Shown here: in pieces, positions 36,624 through 44,891 of the stretch | Layout: each line of letters starts with the position of its first letter | Position numbering within the stretch: position 1 is the first letter of the stretch | From: JBNAGF01 sp049801055 | Lineage (GTDB): Bacteria > Pseudomonadota > Alphaproteobacteria > Rhodobacterales > Rhodobacteraceae | NCBI RefSeq assembly: GCF_049801055.1 | Contig: NZ_JBNAGF010000005.1 | Span: 1-64,000 of the forward strand | Direction: 5' to 3' | Length of the DNA stretch: 64,000 bases | The notes under the pieces: model-generated | Databases searched by the model: none | What the model was told of the DNA's origin: nothing | The model's input: the letters and a program-made list of their open reading frames with translations, nothing else | Made by a program: the position numbers and the translations under genes

Positions 36624-37016
36624 ATGAACGATCCTATCGGCGATATGCTCACCCGTATCCGCAACGCTCAGATGCGTGGCAAGAGCACCGTATCGACCCC
36701 CGCCTCGAAACTGCGTGGTTGGGTTCTGGACGTGTTGGCGGACGAGGGCTACATCCGTGGCTATGAAAAGACGACCGGAACCAACGGTCATCCTGCCATC
36801 GAGATCAGCCTGAAATACTACGAAGGCGCACCTGTCATTCGCGAACTGAAGCGGGTTTCCAAGCCCGGTCGTCGCGTTTACATGGGCGTCAATGACATTC
36901 CGCAGGTCCGTCAGGGTCTGGGTGTGTCGATTGTCAGCACTCCGAAAGGTGTGATGTCGGACGCGAACGCTCGCACCAACAATGTTGGCGGCGAAGTGCT
37001 CTGCACCGTCTTCTAA
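36624..37016 (+). CDS. rpsH: 30S ribosomal protein S8
   Basis: S8 binds the central domain of 16S rRNA and represses the spc operon in E. coli. It has 130 residues. The C-terminal segment SIVSTPKGVMSDANARTNNVGGE is typical. It lies 11 bases before rplF. Confidence 0.98.
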   Translation: MNDPIGDMLTRIRNAQMRGKSTVSTPASKLRGWVLDVLADEGYIRGYEKTTGTNGHPAIEISLKYYEGAPVIRELKRVSKPGRRVYMGVNDIPQVRQGLGVSIVSTPKGVMSDANARTNNVGGEVLCTVF

Positions 37017-37027
37017 GGAGGTCTGCA

Positions 37028-37561
37028 ATGTCTCGTATTGGTAAGAAACCGGTCGAGCTGCCCAGCGGCGTTTCCGCTGCTGTGTCGGGCCAGACCATCG
37101 AAGTGAAGGGTCCCAAGGGCACCCGCAGCTTCACTGCAACCGACGATGTGACCATCGTGGTCGAAGACAACGTGGTCAGGATTGATCCGCGCGGCAAGTC
37201 CAAGCGGGCTCGCCAGCAGTGGGGCATGTCCCGCACCATGGTCGCCAATCTGGTGACCGGCGTGACCGAAGGCTTCAAGAAAGAGCTGGAGATCCAGGGT
37301 GTGGGTTACCGGGCCCAGATGCAGGGCAACTCCCTGAAACTGAACCTCGGCCTGTCCCACGACGTTGACTATGTTGCGCCCGAAGGCGTGACCGTCACTG
37401 CGCCGAAGCAGACCGAAATCGTTGTCGAAGGCATCGATGAACAGAAAGTCGGTCAAGTCGCTGCGGAGATCCGCGCCTGGCGGAAGCCCGAGCCTTACAA
37501 AGGCAAGGGCATCCGGTACAAGGGCGAGTACATCTTCCGCAAAGAAGGCAAGAAGAAGTAA
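37028..37561 (+). CDS. rplF: 50S ribosomal protein L6
   Basis: L6 lies near the sarcin-ricin loop and factor-binding site. It has 177 residues, beginning MSRIGKKPVELPSGV. The signature C-terminal segment RKPEPYKGKGIRY is present. A TAAGGAGG site overlaps the end of rpsH. Confidence 0.98.
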   Translation: MSRIGKKPVELPSGVSAAVSGQTIEVKGPKGTRSFTATDDVTIVVEDNVVRIDPRGKSKRARQQWGMSRTMVANLVTGVTEGFKKELEIQGVGYRAQMQGNSLKLNLGLSHDVDYVAPEGVTVTAPKQTEIVVEGIDEQKVGQVAAEIRAWRKPEPYKGKGIRYKGEYIFRKEGKKK

Positions 37562-37572
37562 GGACGCTAACA

Positions 37573-37932
37573 ATGGCAAACAGCAAACGCACACTGTTTC
37601 TGAAACGCCGTCTGCGCGTTCGGAACAAGCTCCGCAAAGTCAACGCAGGCCGTCCCCGGCTCAGCGTGCACCGTTCGAACAAGAACATCTCCGTGCAGCT
37701 GATCGACGACGTGCGCGGCGTGACTCTGGCAGCGGCCTCGTCCCTGGAAAAAGATCTGGGCGTGGTTGGCAAGAACAACGTCGAGGCGGCCTCCAAGGTG
37801 GGCGCGGCTATCGCCGAACGGGCCAAAAAGGCCGGTGTCGACGAGGCTTATTTCGACCGCGGTGGCTTCCTGTATCACGGCAAGGTGAAGGCTCTGGCCG
37901 ACGCCGCGCGTGAAGGCGGGCTGAAGATCTAA
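37573..37932 (+). CDS. rplR: 50S ribosomal protein L18
   Basis: L18 brings 5S rRNA into the central protuberance. It has 119 residues with a basic N-terminus (KRRLRVRNKLRK) and the family's C-terminal FDRGGFLYHGKVKALADAARE. A 151-base gap before rpsE is longer than the other spacings; it holds no supported gene. Confidence 0.98.
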   Translation: MANSKRTLFLKRRLRVRNKLRKVNAGRPRLSVHRSNKNISVQLIDDVRGVTLAAASSLEKDLGVVGKNNVEAASKVGAAIAERAKKAGVDEAYFDRGGFLYHGKVKALADAAREGGLKI

Positions 37933-38083
37933 GGACCTGCGGGTGGCCCTCGGGCCGCCCCGATGATCCGGGCTCTGGCGCCTGTCCGCTTTGCGGGGCG
38001 GGTCGACCGGAAGGAGCACTAGGATTGGACAAACCGGCGCCCAAACAAAACGAATGGGGGCCATCAGAGAAAGGGATGCCTCA

Positions 38084-38653
38084 ATGGCAGAACGTGAAAA
38101 CCGCCGGGGCCGTGGTCGCGATCGCGACGAAGCGCCGGAATTTGCAGATCGCCTGGTTGCGATCAATCGTGTGTCGAAAACCGTCAAGGGCGGTAAGCGT
38201 TTCGGCTTTGCAGCTCTGGTTGTCGTAGGCGATCAGAAAGGCCGTGTCGGCTTTGGTAAGGGCAAGGCGAAAGAAGTGCCCGAGGCCATCCGCAAGGCAA
38301 CCGAGCAGGCCAAGCGTCAGATGATCCGCGTGCAGCTCAAAGAAGGCCGCACTCTGCATCACGACATCGAAGGTCGTCACGGCGCCGGCAAAGTGGTCAT
38401 GCGGACCGCCCCGGAAGGTACCGGAATCATCGCAGGTGGTCCGATGCGTGCCGTGTTCGAAATGCTGGGCGTCAAGGACGTTGTGTCCAAGTCGATCGGC
38501 TCGCAGAACCCTTACAACATGATCCGCGCCACCATCAACGGCCTGCAGAAAGAGCAGTCGCCGCGGTCTGTGGCTCAGCGTCGTGGTAAGAAGGTTGCCG
38601 ACATCCTGCCCAAGCGGGATGAAGCACCTGCCGCTGAAGCAGCTGAAGCGTAA
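38084..38653 (+). CDS. rpsE: 30S ribosomal protein S5
   Basis: S5 is near the mRNA entry tunnel and affects accuracy. With the ATG at 38084 it has 189 residues, starting with a strongly basic, disordered-looking MAERENRRGRGRDRDE. The RNA-binding GGKRFGFAALVVVGD motif follows. The C-terminus ends in an alanine/glutamate tail. The frame stays open upstream to 37991, but the family start and conserved core favour 38084. Confidence 0.96.
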   Translation: MAERENRRGRGRDRDEAPEFADRLVAINRVSKTVKGGKRFGFAALVVVGDQKGRVGFGKGKAKEVPEAIRKATEQAKRQMIRVQLKEGRTLHHDIEGRHGAGKVVMRTAPEGTGIIAGGPMRAVFEMLGVKDVVSKSIGSQNPYNMIRATINGLQKEQSPRSVAQRRGKKVADILPKRDEAPAAEAAEA

Positions 38654-38665
38654 GGAGACGCCACC

Positions 38666-38854
38666 ATGGCAAAAACCATCGTCGTCAAGCAGATCGGCTC
38701 GCCGATCCGTCGCCCCGCAGATCAGCGCGCAACGCTGGTTGGTCTGGGTCTGAACAAGATGCACAAGACTCGTGAGCTCGAGGATACCCCCTCGGTCCGC
38801 GGCATGGTCAACAAGATCCCGCATCTCGTTGAAATCATCGAAGAGCGCGACTGA
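38666..38854 (+). CDS. rpmD: 50S ribosomal protein L30
   Basis: L30 is a small protein found in many but not all bacteria. It has 62 residues, beginning MAKTIVVKQIGSPIRR. AAGGAGA precedes the ATG. It is the last gene before a terminator; the usual next gene rplO begins about 640 bases later behind its own promoter. Confidence 0.97.
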   Translation: MAKTIVVKQIGSPIRRPADQRATLVGLGLNKMHKTRELEDTPSVRGMVNKIPHLVEIIEERD

Positions 38855-38880
38855 ACGCAGCTTCGTTGACTGAATTTTGG

Positions 38881-38910
38881 AAACGCCTCCGGGAAGCCGG
38901 GGGCGTTTTT
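38881..38910 (+). terminator. Terminator after rpmD
   Basis: AACGCC at 38882-38887 pairs with GGCGTT at 38902-38907, with CCGG inner pairing, and is followed by TTTT. Confidence 0.8.
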
Positions 38911-39068
38911 CCGTTTGGACCCGGACAGATAACCCATGCCGATTCTGCATAGCGGCAAGACCGAACTGTGCATTGTTGGAGAACCTGCGCGACCATAGTT
39001 CATTTGCCAGAAACAACCGGTCGCAGGGCATGGGGCTTTGCGGCATCGCCAGTAGAAAGAAAACGACT

Positions 39069-39278
39069 ATGGCACATGTAATCACAACCGCTCCGGTAAC
39101 TTTCAACCTGCTTGCCCGCGTTCGCGCCGCCTATGATGCATTCAGGGCATCCCGCGCCCGCAGGGCGTCTTTCGATCAGGCATTTGGCGAGCTGCAATCG
39201 CTGTCGGATGATGAATTGAAAGAGTTCGGGTATCACCGTTCAGACCTGATGGATCTCGCCCGAAGCGCAATCCGCTGA
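39069..39278 (+). CDS. DUF1127 small protein
   Basis: The 69-residue protein ends with a DUF1127/YjiS-like domain: a LSDDELKEFGYHRSDL segment at about residues 46-61. An arginine-rich helix (VRAAYDAFRASRARRASF) precedes it. DUF1127 proteins are abundant in alphaproteobacteria, and several bind RNA or affect phosphate and sRNA metabolism. The start at 39069 has only a weak AGAAAG site. It sits between rpmD and rplO with terminators on both sides, so it is a separate unit inside the spc cluster. Confidence 0.8.
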   Translation: MAHVITTAPVTFNLLARVRAAYDAFRASRARRASFDQAFGELQSLSDDELKEFGYHRSDLMDLARSAIR

Positions 39279-39300
39279 ACCGATCAACAGAACGAATTTC

Positions 39301-39325
39301 GGGCGCCGGTGCGGCGCCCTTTTTT
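39301..39325 (+). terminator. Terminator after the DUF1127 gene
   Basis: GGGCGCC/GGCGCCC stem with a five-base loop, then TTTTTT. Confidence 0.9.
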
Positions 39326-39366
39326 GTGGGCAGCTGACGGCAGCACATTCGCAGCGTTTCAGGCTC

Positions 39367-39395
39367 TTGATCGTGACTTGTCTTGGGTGTAAACG
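39367..39395 (+). promoter_or_regulatory. Promoter of rplO-secY-adk
   Basis: TTGATC at 39367-39372, 17-base spacer, TAAACG at 39390-39395, about 98 bases before rplO. Confidence 0.65.
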
Positions 39396-39492
39396 CTCCC
39401 GGTGGCTCATCGGGTCACAAGAATCAAAACCAAGAAACGCCGTGGTTGGCCCAACACGCTTCGGGGGTCACATCCGGCAAAGGAGAAGCGAA

Positions 39493-39966
39493 ATGAAACT
39501 GCATGAACTGCGCGACAATCCTGGCGCCACCAAGAAACGCACCCGCGTTGGCCGCGGTCCGGGCTCTGGCAAGGGCAAGATGGGTGGCCGTGGTATTAAA
39601 GGCCAGAAATCCCGTTCGGGTGTGTCGATCAATGGCTACGAAGGCGGCCAGATGCCGCTCTATCAGCGCCTGCCCAAGCGTGGCTTCAACAAGCCTAACC
39701 GCAAGGCATTTGCCGTTGTGAACCTTGGCCTGATCCAGAAGTTCGTCGACGCCGGCAAGCTGGACGCCAAGTCCGCGATCACCGAAGACGTGCTGGTCGA
39801 AACCGGCATCGTACGCCGTAAACTGGACGGTGTCCGCATTCTTGCCAAAGGTGAGATCACTGCCAAGGTCGACCTTGAAGTGACCGGTGCCTCGAAGGCT
39901 GCCGTGGAGGCAGTTGAGAAGGCGGGTGGTTCTCTGAAGGTTACGCAGGCTGCTGCGGCAGAGTAA
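39493..39966 (+). CDS. rplO: 50S ribosomal protein L15
   Basis: L15 is a late-binding 50S protein with a long basic N-terminal extension. The protein is 157 residues from the ATG at 39493 (MKLHELRDNPGATKKRTRVG). The glycine-rich GRGPGSGKGKMGGRGIKGQK segment is intact. It begins the second part of the spc cluster. Confidence 0.97.
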   Translation: MKLHELRDNPGATKKRTRVGRGPGSGKGKMGGRGIKGQKSRSGVSINGYEGGQMPLYQRLPKRGFNKPNRKAFAVVNLGLIQKFVDAGKLDAKSAITEDVLVETGIVRRKLDGVRILAKGEITAKVDLEVTGASKAAVEAVEKAGGSLKVTQAAAAE

Positions 39967-40022
39967 TGGCTTGTGAGCGGGCCTCGACCCGCTTACATAG
40001 ACCCTGAAGTTTTCCTGAAATG

Positions 40023-40056
40023 CCGCCCGAGCCGGAAAACGGTTCCGGGCGGTGTT
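40023..40056 (+). terminator. Hairpin between rplO and secY
   Basis: CCGCCCG pairs with CGGGCGG, with inner AGCCG/CGGTT-type pairing and a GAAAA loop, followed by TGTTT. The T-tract is poor and secY follows 20 bases later, so it may reduce secY expression rather than end the transcript. Confidence 0.5.
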
Positions 40057-40076
40057 TGCATAAGAAAGACCGATTG

Positions 40077-41444
40077 ATGGTATCAGCAGCAGAACAAATG
40101 GCGGCAAACACAAGTTGGTCCGCTCTTGGCAAGGCCACAGATCTGCGCAACCGCATCCTGTTCACCCTTGGGCTACTGATCGTTTACCGCCTTGGTACCT
40201 TCATTCCGGTGCCCGGGATCGACGGTGCGGCCCTGCGGGAATTCATGGAGTCTGCGGGTGCGGGTATCGGTGGCATGGTTTCGATGTTTACCGGTGGCGC
40301 ACTGGGGCGTATGGGTATCTTTGCCCTTGGGATCATGCCCTACATCTCGGCCTCGATCATCGTGCAACTGCTGACGGCGATGGTGCCTTCTCTTGAACAA
40401 CTCAAGAAAGAAGGCGAGCAAGGCCGCAAGAAAATCAATCAGTATACCCGCTACGGCACCGTGGCTCTGGCAACCGTTCAGGCCTATGGCCTCGCCGTTT
40501 CGCTGGAATCGGGCGATCTCGCAACCGATCCGGGCATGTTCTTCCGCATGTCGACGATGATTACACTGGTCGGTGGCACAATGTTCCTGATGTGGCTTGG
40601 CGAGCAGATCACCGCCCGCGGGGTCGGCAACGGTATTTCGCTGATTATCTTCGTTGGTATCATCGCCGAAGTTCCTGCGGCTCTGGCCCAATTCTTCGCC
40701 TCGGGCCGGTCCGGTGCTCTGAGCCCGGCCGTAATCGTCGCGGTGATCCTGATGGTTGTTGCCACAATCACGTTCGTGGTCTTCATGGAACGCGCTCTGC
40801 GCAAGATTCATATTCAGTATCCGCGCCGTCAGGTGGGAATGAAGGTCTATGACGGTGGCTCCAGCCACCTGCCGGTTAAGGTCAACCCGGCCGGTGTTAT
40901 CCCGGCAATCTTCGCCAGCTCGCTGCTGCTTCTGCCGGTGACAATCTCGACCTTTTCGTCGGGCGCTGCCACTGGACCCGTGATGTCCTGGCTGCTCGCC
41001 AATTTCGGTCCCGGTCAGCCGCTGTATCTTCTGTTCTTCGTGGCGATGATCGTGTTCTTCGCGTATTTCTATACGTTCAACGTTTCGTTCAAACCCGACG
41101 ACGTGGCGGACAACCTGAAGAACCAGAACGGTTTCGTGCCGGGTATCCGTCCGGGCAAAAAGACTGCCGAGTATCTGGAATACGTTGTGAACCGCGTGCT
41201 GGTTCTGGGCTCCGGCTATCTGGCTGCAGTGTGTCTTCTGCCGGAAATCCTGCGCGGTCAGTTCGCCATTCCATTCTATTTCGGCGGCACGTCGGTACTG
41301 ATCATCGTCTCGGTCACCATGGATACAATCCAGCAGGTGCAAAGCCATCTTCTTGCGCACCAATATGAGGGGCTGATCGAGAAGTCACAGCTGCGCGGTA
41401 AGGGCGGCAAGAAACGCGGTAAACGGAGCCCGTCTCGTCGATGA
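40077..41444 (+). CDS. secY: Preprotein translocase subunit SecY
   Basis: SecY is the channel-forming subunit of SecYEG, here 455 residues with ten transmembrane helices. The start MVSAAEQMAAN at 40077 is chosen because helix 1 follows after a 20-residue lead. The SecY signature segment VPGIDGAALREF lies near the first helix, and GVGNGISLIIFVGI is in helix 5. The tail is basic. It overlaps adk by four bases (ATGA). Confidence 0.97.
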   Translation: MVSAAEQMAANTSWSALGKATDLRNRILFTLGLLIVYRLGTFIPVPGIDGAALREFMESAGAGIGGMVSMFTGGALGRMGIFALGIMPYISASIIVQLLTAMVPSLEQLKKEGEQGRKKINQYTRYGTVALATVQAYGLAVSLESGDLATDPGMFFRMSTMITLVGGTMFLMWLGEQITARGVGNGISLIIFVGIIAEVPAALAQFFASGRSGALSPAVIVAVILMVVATITFVVFMERALRKIHIQYPRRQVGMKVYDGGSSHLPVKVNPAGVIPAIFASSLLLLPVTISTFSSGAATGPVMSWLLANFGPGQPLYLLFFVAMIVFFAYFYTFNVSFKPDDVADNLKNQNGFVPGIRPGKKTAEYLEYVVNRVLVLGSGYLAAVCLLPEILRGQFAIPFYFGGTSVLIIVSVTMDTIQQVQSHLLAHQYEGLIEKSQLRGKGGKKRGKRSPSRR

Positions 41445-42082
41445 ACATCATTCTGTTGGGCCCGCCGGGTGCGGGCAAAGGCACCCAGGCTCGGCATCTT
41501 GTCGACACCCGCGGCATGATCCAGCTCAGCACCGGCGACATGCTGCGTGCAGCACGGACCAGCGGAACCGAGATGGGGAAGAAAGTTGCCGAGATCATGG
41601 ATTCCGGCAAGCTCGTGACCGATGAGATTGTGATAGGCCTGATCGAAGAACAGCTGACCTCTCAGGCAGGCGCAGGCTTCATTTTCGACGGCTTCCCCCG
41701 CACGCTTGCACAGGCTGATGCCTTGGCCGCCTTGCTTGCCAAGCTGGGCCAGTCGCTCCACACGGTTATTGAAATCCGTGTCGATGACGAAGCACTTGTC
41801 GCGCGAATTTCTGGCCGGTTCACCTGTGGCACCTGTGGCGAGGTCTATCACGACCAGACCAAGCCGACGACCAAGGAAGGCGTTTGCGACAACTGCGGTG
41901 GCACCGAGATGGTGCGGCGCGCAGATGACAATGCGGAAAGCCTGCGCACCCGGCTGATGGAATACTACAAGAAGACCTCTCCGTTGATCGGATACTATTA
42001 TGCCAAGGGTGACCTTCGCCCGGTAAACGGCATGTCCGACATCACCGAGGTCACCGCTTCGGTCGAAGCTATTCTCGGGTAG
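41441..42082 (+). CDS. adk: Adenylate kinase, zinc-LID form
   Basis: Adk balances ATP, ADP and AMP. The 213-residue enzyme has the P-loop GPPGAGKGTQ at residues 6-15 and the FDGFPRTL motif. The LID carries four cysteines (CGTCGEVYH and CDNCGG), the zinc-finger LID seen in Gram-positive enzymes and in some proteobacteria, and not in E. coli Adk. It overlaps secY, the standard alphaproteobacterial order secY-adk. Confidence 0.97.
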   Translation: MNIILLGPPGAGKGTQARHLVDTRGMIQLSTGDMLRAARTSGTEMGKKVAEIMDSGKLVTDEIVIGLIEEQLTSQAGAGFIFDGFPRTLAQADALAALLAKLGQSLHTVIEIRVDDEALVARISGRFTCGTCGEVYHDQTKPTTKEGVCDNCGGTEMVRRADDNAESLRTRLMEYYKKTSPLIGYYYAKGDLRPVNGMSDITEVTASVEAILG

Positions 42083-42095
42083 CGTTGGGCAGGGG

Positions 42096-42124
42096 TTGAC
42101 GGCCCCGCAAAAAGCCTCTACCCA
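42096..42124 (+). promoter_or_regulatory. Possible promoter of the alpha operon
   Basis: TTGACG at 42096-42101, 17-base spacer, TACCCA at 42119-42124. The -10 is weak; it is suggested mainly because the spacing matches the other promoters here. Confidence 0.35.
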
Positions 42125-42279
42125 CCCCCATCCCTTAGGGACATGATTCCTGCGGGCAGATTCGTTTGCCCGCGTGAGCACCTCAGAAAATGCTGGACCC
42201 TCTGGCGGCACTGCCATGGTCAAGTGTTGTGAAAAAAGGTTCTGGAGCTACGGAACCGCAACGAAAAGGAAAGTGACAC

Positions 42280-42648
42280 GTGGCACGTATTGCCGGCGTA
42301 AACATCCCGACTGCCAAACGGGTACCTATCGCCCTCACCTATATCACCGGAATCGGTAACACCTCGGCCAAGGCGATCTGTGACGCCGTCGGCATCGAGG
42401 CCTCTCGTCGTGTAAACGAACTGAGCGACGCCGAAGTCCTGAAAATCCGCGAGCATATCGACGAGAACTATTCCGTCGAAGGCGACCTGCGCCGTGAAGT
42501 TCAGATGAACATCAAGCGCCTGATGGACCTGGGTTGCTACCGCGGCTTGCGTCACCGCCGCAACCTGCCGGTTCGCGGTCAGCGCACCCACACCAACGCC
42601 CGCACCCGCAAGGGCCCGGCGAAGCCGATCGCCGGCAAGAAGAAATAA
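42280..42648 (+). CDS. rpsM: 30S ribosomal protein S13
   Basis: S13 contacts the P-site tRNA and forms a subunit bridge. It has 122 residues and starts at GTG 42280, preceded by AAAGGA. The MARIAGVNIPTAKR start and the C-terminal GQRTHTNARTRKGP motif are typical. It is first gene of the alpha operon. Confidence 0.98.
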   Translation: MARIAGVNIPTAKRVPIALTYITGIGNTSAKAICDAVGIEASRRVNELSDAEVLKIREHIDENYSVEGDLRREVQMNIKRLMDLGCYRGLRHRRNLPVRGQRTHTNARTRKGPAKPIAGKKK

Positions 42649-42663
42649 GGGAGGGCGCACAGA

Positions 42664-43053
42664 ATGGCACGTGATAAAACCCGCGTTCGTCGTAAGGAAC
42701 GCAAGAACATCGCCACTGGCGTGGCGCATGTGAACTCGACCTTTAACAACACCAAGATCCTGATCTCGGATGTGCAGGGCAACGCGATCTCGTGGTCGTC
42801 CGCTGGCACCATGGGCTTCAAGGGTTCGCGTAAATCGACCCCTTACGCTGCTCAGCTGGCCGCCGAAGATGCTGGCCGCAAGGCTCAGGAACATGGCGTC
42901 AAAACGCTGGAAGTCGAAGTTCAGGGCCCCGGTTCGGGTCGTGAATCTGCGCTGCGCGCATTGGCTGCCGTGGGCTTCAACATCACGTCGATCCGCGACG
43001 TGACGCCGATTGCTCACAATGGCTGCCGCCCGCCGAAGCGCCGCCGCGTCTAA
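42664..43053 (+). CDS. rpsK: 30S ribosomal protein S11
   Basis: S11 forms the platform by the E-site codon. It has 129 residues, with the conserved GPGSGRESALRAL segment and C-terminal HNGCRPPKRRRV. A GGGAGG site lies upstream. It sits 15 bases after rpsM and 114 bases before rpoA. Confidence 0.98.
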   Translation: MARDKTRVRRKERKNIATGVAHVNSTFNNTKILISDVQGNAISWSSAGTMGFKGSRKSTPYAAQLAAEDAGRKAQEHGVKTLEVEVQGPGSGRESALRALAAVGFNITSIRDVTPIAHNGCRPPKRRRV

Positions 43054-43167
43054 GCGAAAAAGAACACCTACTGGGGCCACGTGTTTTGCGCGGCCCCAGT
43101 CCGTCATTTTGAAACCTCGGGCGTCTGGGCCAATGGACATGGGGCACAGGCAGGAATGGAGGGACGC

Positions 43168-44184
43168 ATGATCCACAAGAATTGGGCAGAACTGATCAAG
43201 CCTACCCAGCTGGAAGTGAAGCCGGGCAATGATCCCGCTCGTCAGGCCACGGTAGTGGCCGAACCGCTGGAACGTGGCTTTGGCCTGACGCTGGGCAACG
43301 CCCTGCGCCGCATTCTGATGAGCTCGCTTCAGGGCGGCGCCATCACCAGTGTTCAGATCGACAATGTTCTCCACGAGTTTTCCTCGGTCGCCGGTGTGCG
43401 CGAGGACGTGACCGACATCATCCTGAACCTCAAGCAGGTTGCCCTGCGCATGGAAGTCGAAGGCCCCAAGCGCCTTTCGATCAATGCCAAGGGTCCGGCT
43501 GTGGTGACTGCAGGTGATATCAGCGAAAGCGCCGGTATCGACGTACTGAACCGCGAGCATGTGATCTGCCACCTCGACGACGGCGCTGACCTGTTCATGG
43601 AACTGACCGTGAATACCGGCAAGGGCTATGTTTCCGCTGACAAGAACAAGCCTGAGGATGCACCCATCGGCCTGATCCCGATCGACGCGATCTATTCGCC
43701 GGTCAAGAAGGTCTCGTATGACGTGCAGCCGACCCGTGAAGGGCAGGTTCTGGATTATGACAAGCTGACCATGAAGATTGAAACCGACGGCTCGATCACG
43801 CCAGAGGACGCTGTGGCTTTCGCTGCCCGTATCCTTCAGGATCAGCTGTCGATCTTCGTCAACTTCGACGAGCCCGAAGCGGCTGGCCGTCAGGACGAGG
43901 ATGACGGGCTCGAGTTCAACCCGCTTCTGCTCAAGAAAGTGGATGAACTGGAACTGTCTGTCCGTTCGGCAAACTGCCTGAAGAACGACAACATCGTTTA
44001 TATTGGCGACCTGATCCAGAAGACCGAAGCCGAGATGCTACGCACTCCGAACTTCGGCCGTAAGTCGCTGAACGAGATCAAGGAAGTGCTGTCCGGTATG
44101 GGCCTGCACCTCGGCATGGATGTCGAGGACTGGCCGCCCGATAACATCGAGGATCTCGCTAAGAAATTCGAAGACGCGTTCTAA
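43168..44184 (+). CDS. rpoA: RNA polymerase alpha subunit
   Basis: Alpha assembles core polymerase and contacts upstream DNA and activators. It has 338 residues from the ATG at 43168 (MIHKNWAELIKPTQLE). The dimerising N-terminal domain (about 1-235) has LGNALRRILMSSL. The C-terminal domain has the ELSVRSANCLKND DNA-binding helix. A GGAGGGA site precedes the ATG. The stop codon lies in the loop of an 11-bp hairpin. Confidence 0.97.
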   Translation: MIHKNWAELIKPTQLEVKPGNDPARQATVVAEPLERGFGLTLGNALRRILMSSLQGGAITSVQIDNVLHEFSSVAGVREDVTDIILNLKQVALRMEVEGPKRLSINAKGPAVVTAGDISESAGIDVLNREHVICHLDDGADLFMELTVNTGKGYVSADKNKPEDAPIGLIPIDAIYSPVKKVSYDVQPTREGQVLDYDKLTMKIETDGSITPEDAVAFAARILQDQLSIFVNFDEPEAAGRQDEDDGLEFNPLLLKKVDELELSVRSANCLKNDNIVYIGDLIQKTEAEMLRTPNFGRKSLNEIKEVLSGMGLHLGMDVEDWPPDNIEDLAKKFEDAF

Positions 44185-44195
44185 ACGCGTCTTCG
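44169..44195 (+). promoter_or_regulatory. Perfect 11-bp hairpin around the rpoA stop codon
   Basis: CGAAGACGCGT at 44169-44179 and ACGCGTCTTCG at 44185-44195 flank the loop TCTAA, which holds most of the TAA stop. No T-tract follows. It could stabilise or mark processing of mRNA between rpoA and rplQ; this is inference. Confidence 0.5.
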
Positions 44196-44302
44196 ACAAT
44201 GCCCGGGTTGCCGGGGAAAGCATGGGCATCTCCGCCCCAAGGAGAGCTCCTGACACGCATCGGGAGCCAGACAAAGCAAAACTCGAAAGAAGGAATTGAA
44301 CA

Positions 44303-44728
44303 ATGCGTCACGCACGAGGCTATCGCCGCCTGAACCGCACCCATGAGCACCGCAAGGCCCTGTTTGCGAACATGGCCGGATCGCTCATCGAACATGAACA
44401 GATCAAGACCACCCTGCCCAAGGCCAAGGAACTGCGCCCGATCATCGAAAAGCTGATCACTCTGGGTAAGCGCGGTGATCTGCACGCCCGCCGCCAGGCC
44501 GCCTCGCGCCTGAAGGAAGACAAGGACGTGGCAAAGCTGTTTGAAGTTCTGGGCCCGCGCTACAAGGACCGTCAGGGTGGCTATGTCCGCATCATGAAGG
44601 CCGGTTTCCGTTATGGTGACATGGCTCCGATGGCGATCATCGAATTCGTCGATCGCGATGCCGACGCCAAGGGCGCGGCCGACAAGGCGCGCGTGGCTGC
44701 CGAAGAAGTGGCCGCCGACGAAGAATAA
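44303..44728 (+). CDS. rplQ: 50S ribosomal protein L17
   Basis: L17 lies near the tunnel exit. It has 141 residues, beginning MRHARGYRRLNRTHEHRKA, with an acidic C-terminal tail after about residue 120. AAGGA precedes the ATG. It ends the ribosomal cluster. Confidence 0.98.
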   Translation: MRHARGYRRLNRTHEHRKALFANMAGSLIEHEQIKTTLPKAKELRPIIEKLITLGKRGDLHARRQAASRLKEDKDVAKLFEVLGPRYKDRQGGYVRIMKAGFRYGDMAPMAIIEFVDRDADAKGAADKARVAAEEVAADEE

Positions 44729-44753
44729 GAAGTCGGGTAAAGCACCCATCTTC

Positions 44754-44788
44754 AGCCCCGTGCCGGAAGGCGCGGGGCTTTTCTTTTT
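44754..44788 (+). terminator. Terminator after rplQ
   Basis: AGCCCCG-T-GCC-GGAA-GGC-G-CGGGGCT stem-loop, then TTTTCTTTTT. It closes the alpha operon. Confidence 0.92.
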
Positions 44789-44891
44789 GACAGAAGCCAA
44801 TGCCTGTAGCGATCCGTCAGACGCAGCAAGTTGCTTGCAATCCACCGATCGGCCCCGCATATCCCATTGGCAAGGGTTCAAAGGGGGGCTC

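Noticed and set aside
42174..42359. Small frame overlapping the start of rpsM
   Set aside because: It shares the DNA with the well-supported rpsM start in another frame, has no clear ribosome binding site and no similarity I recognise.
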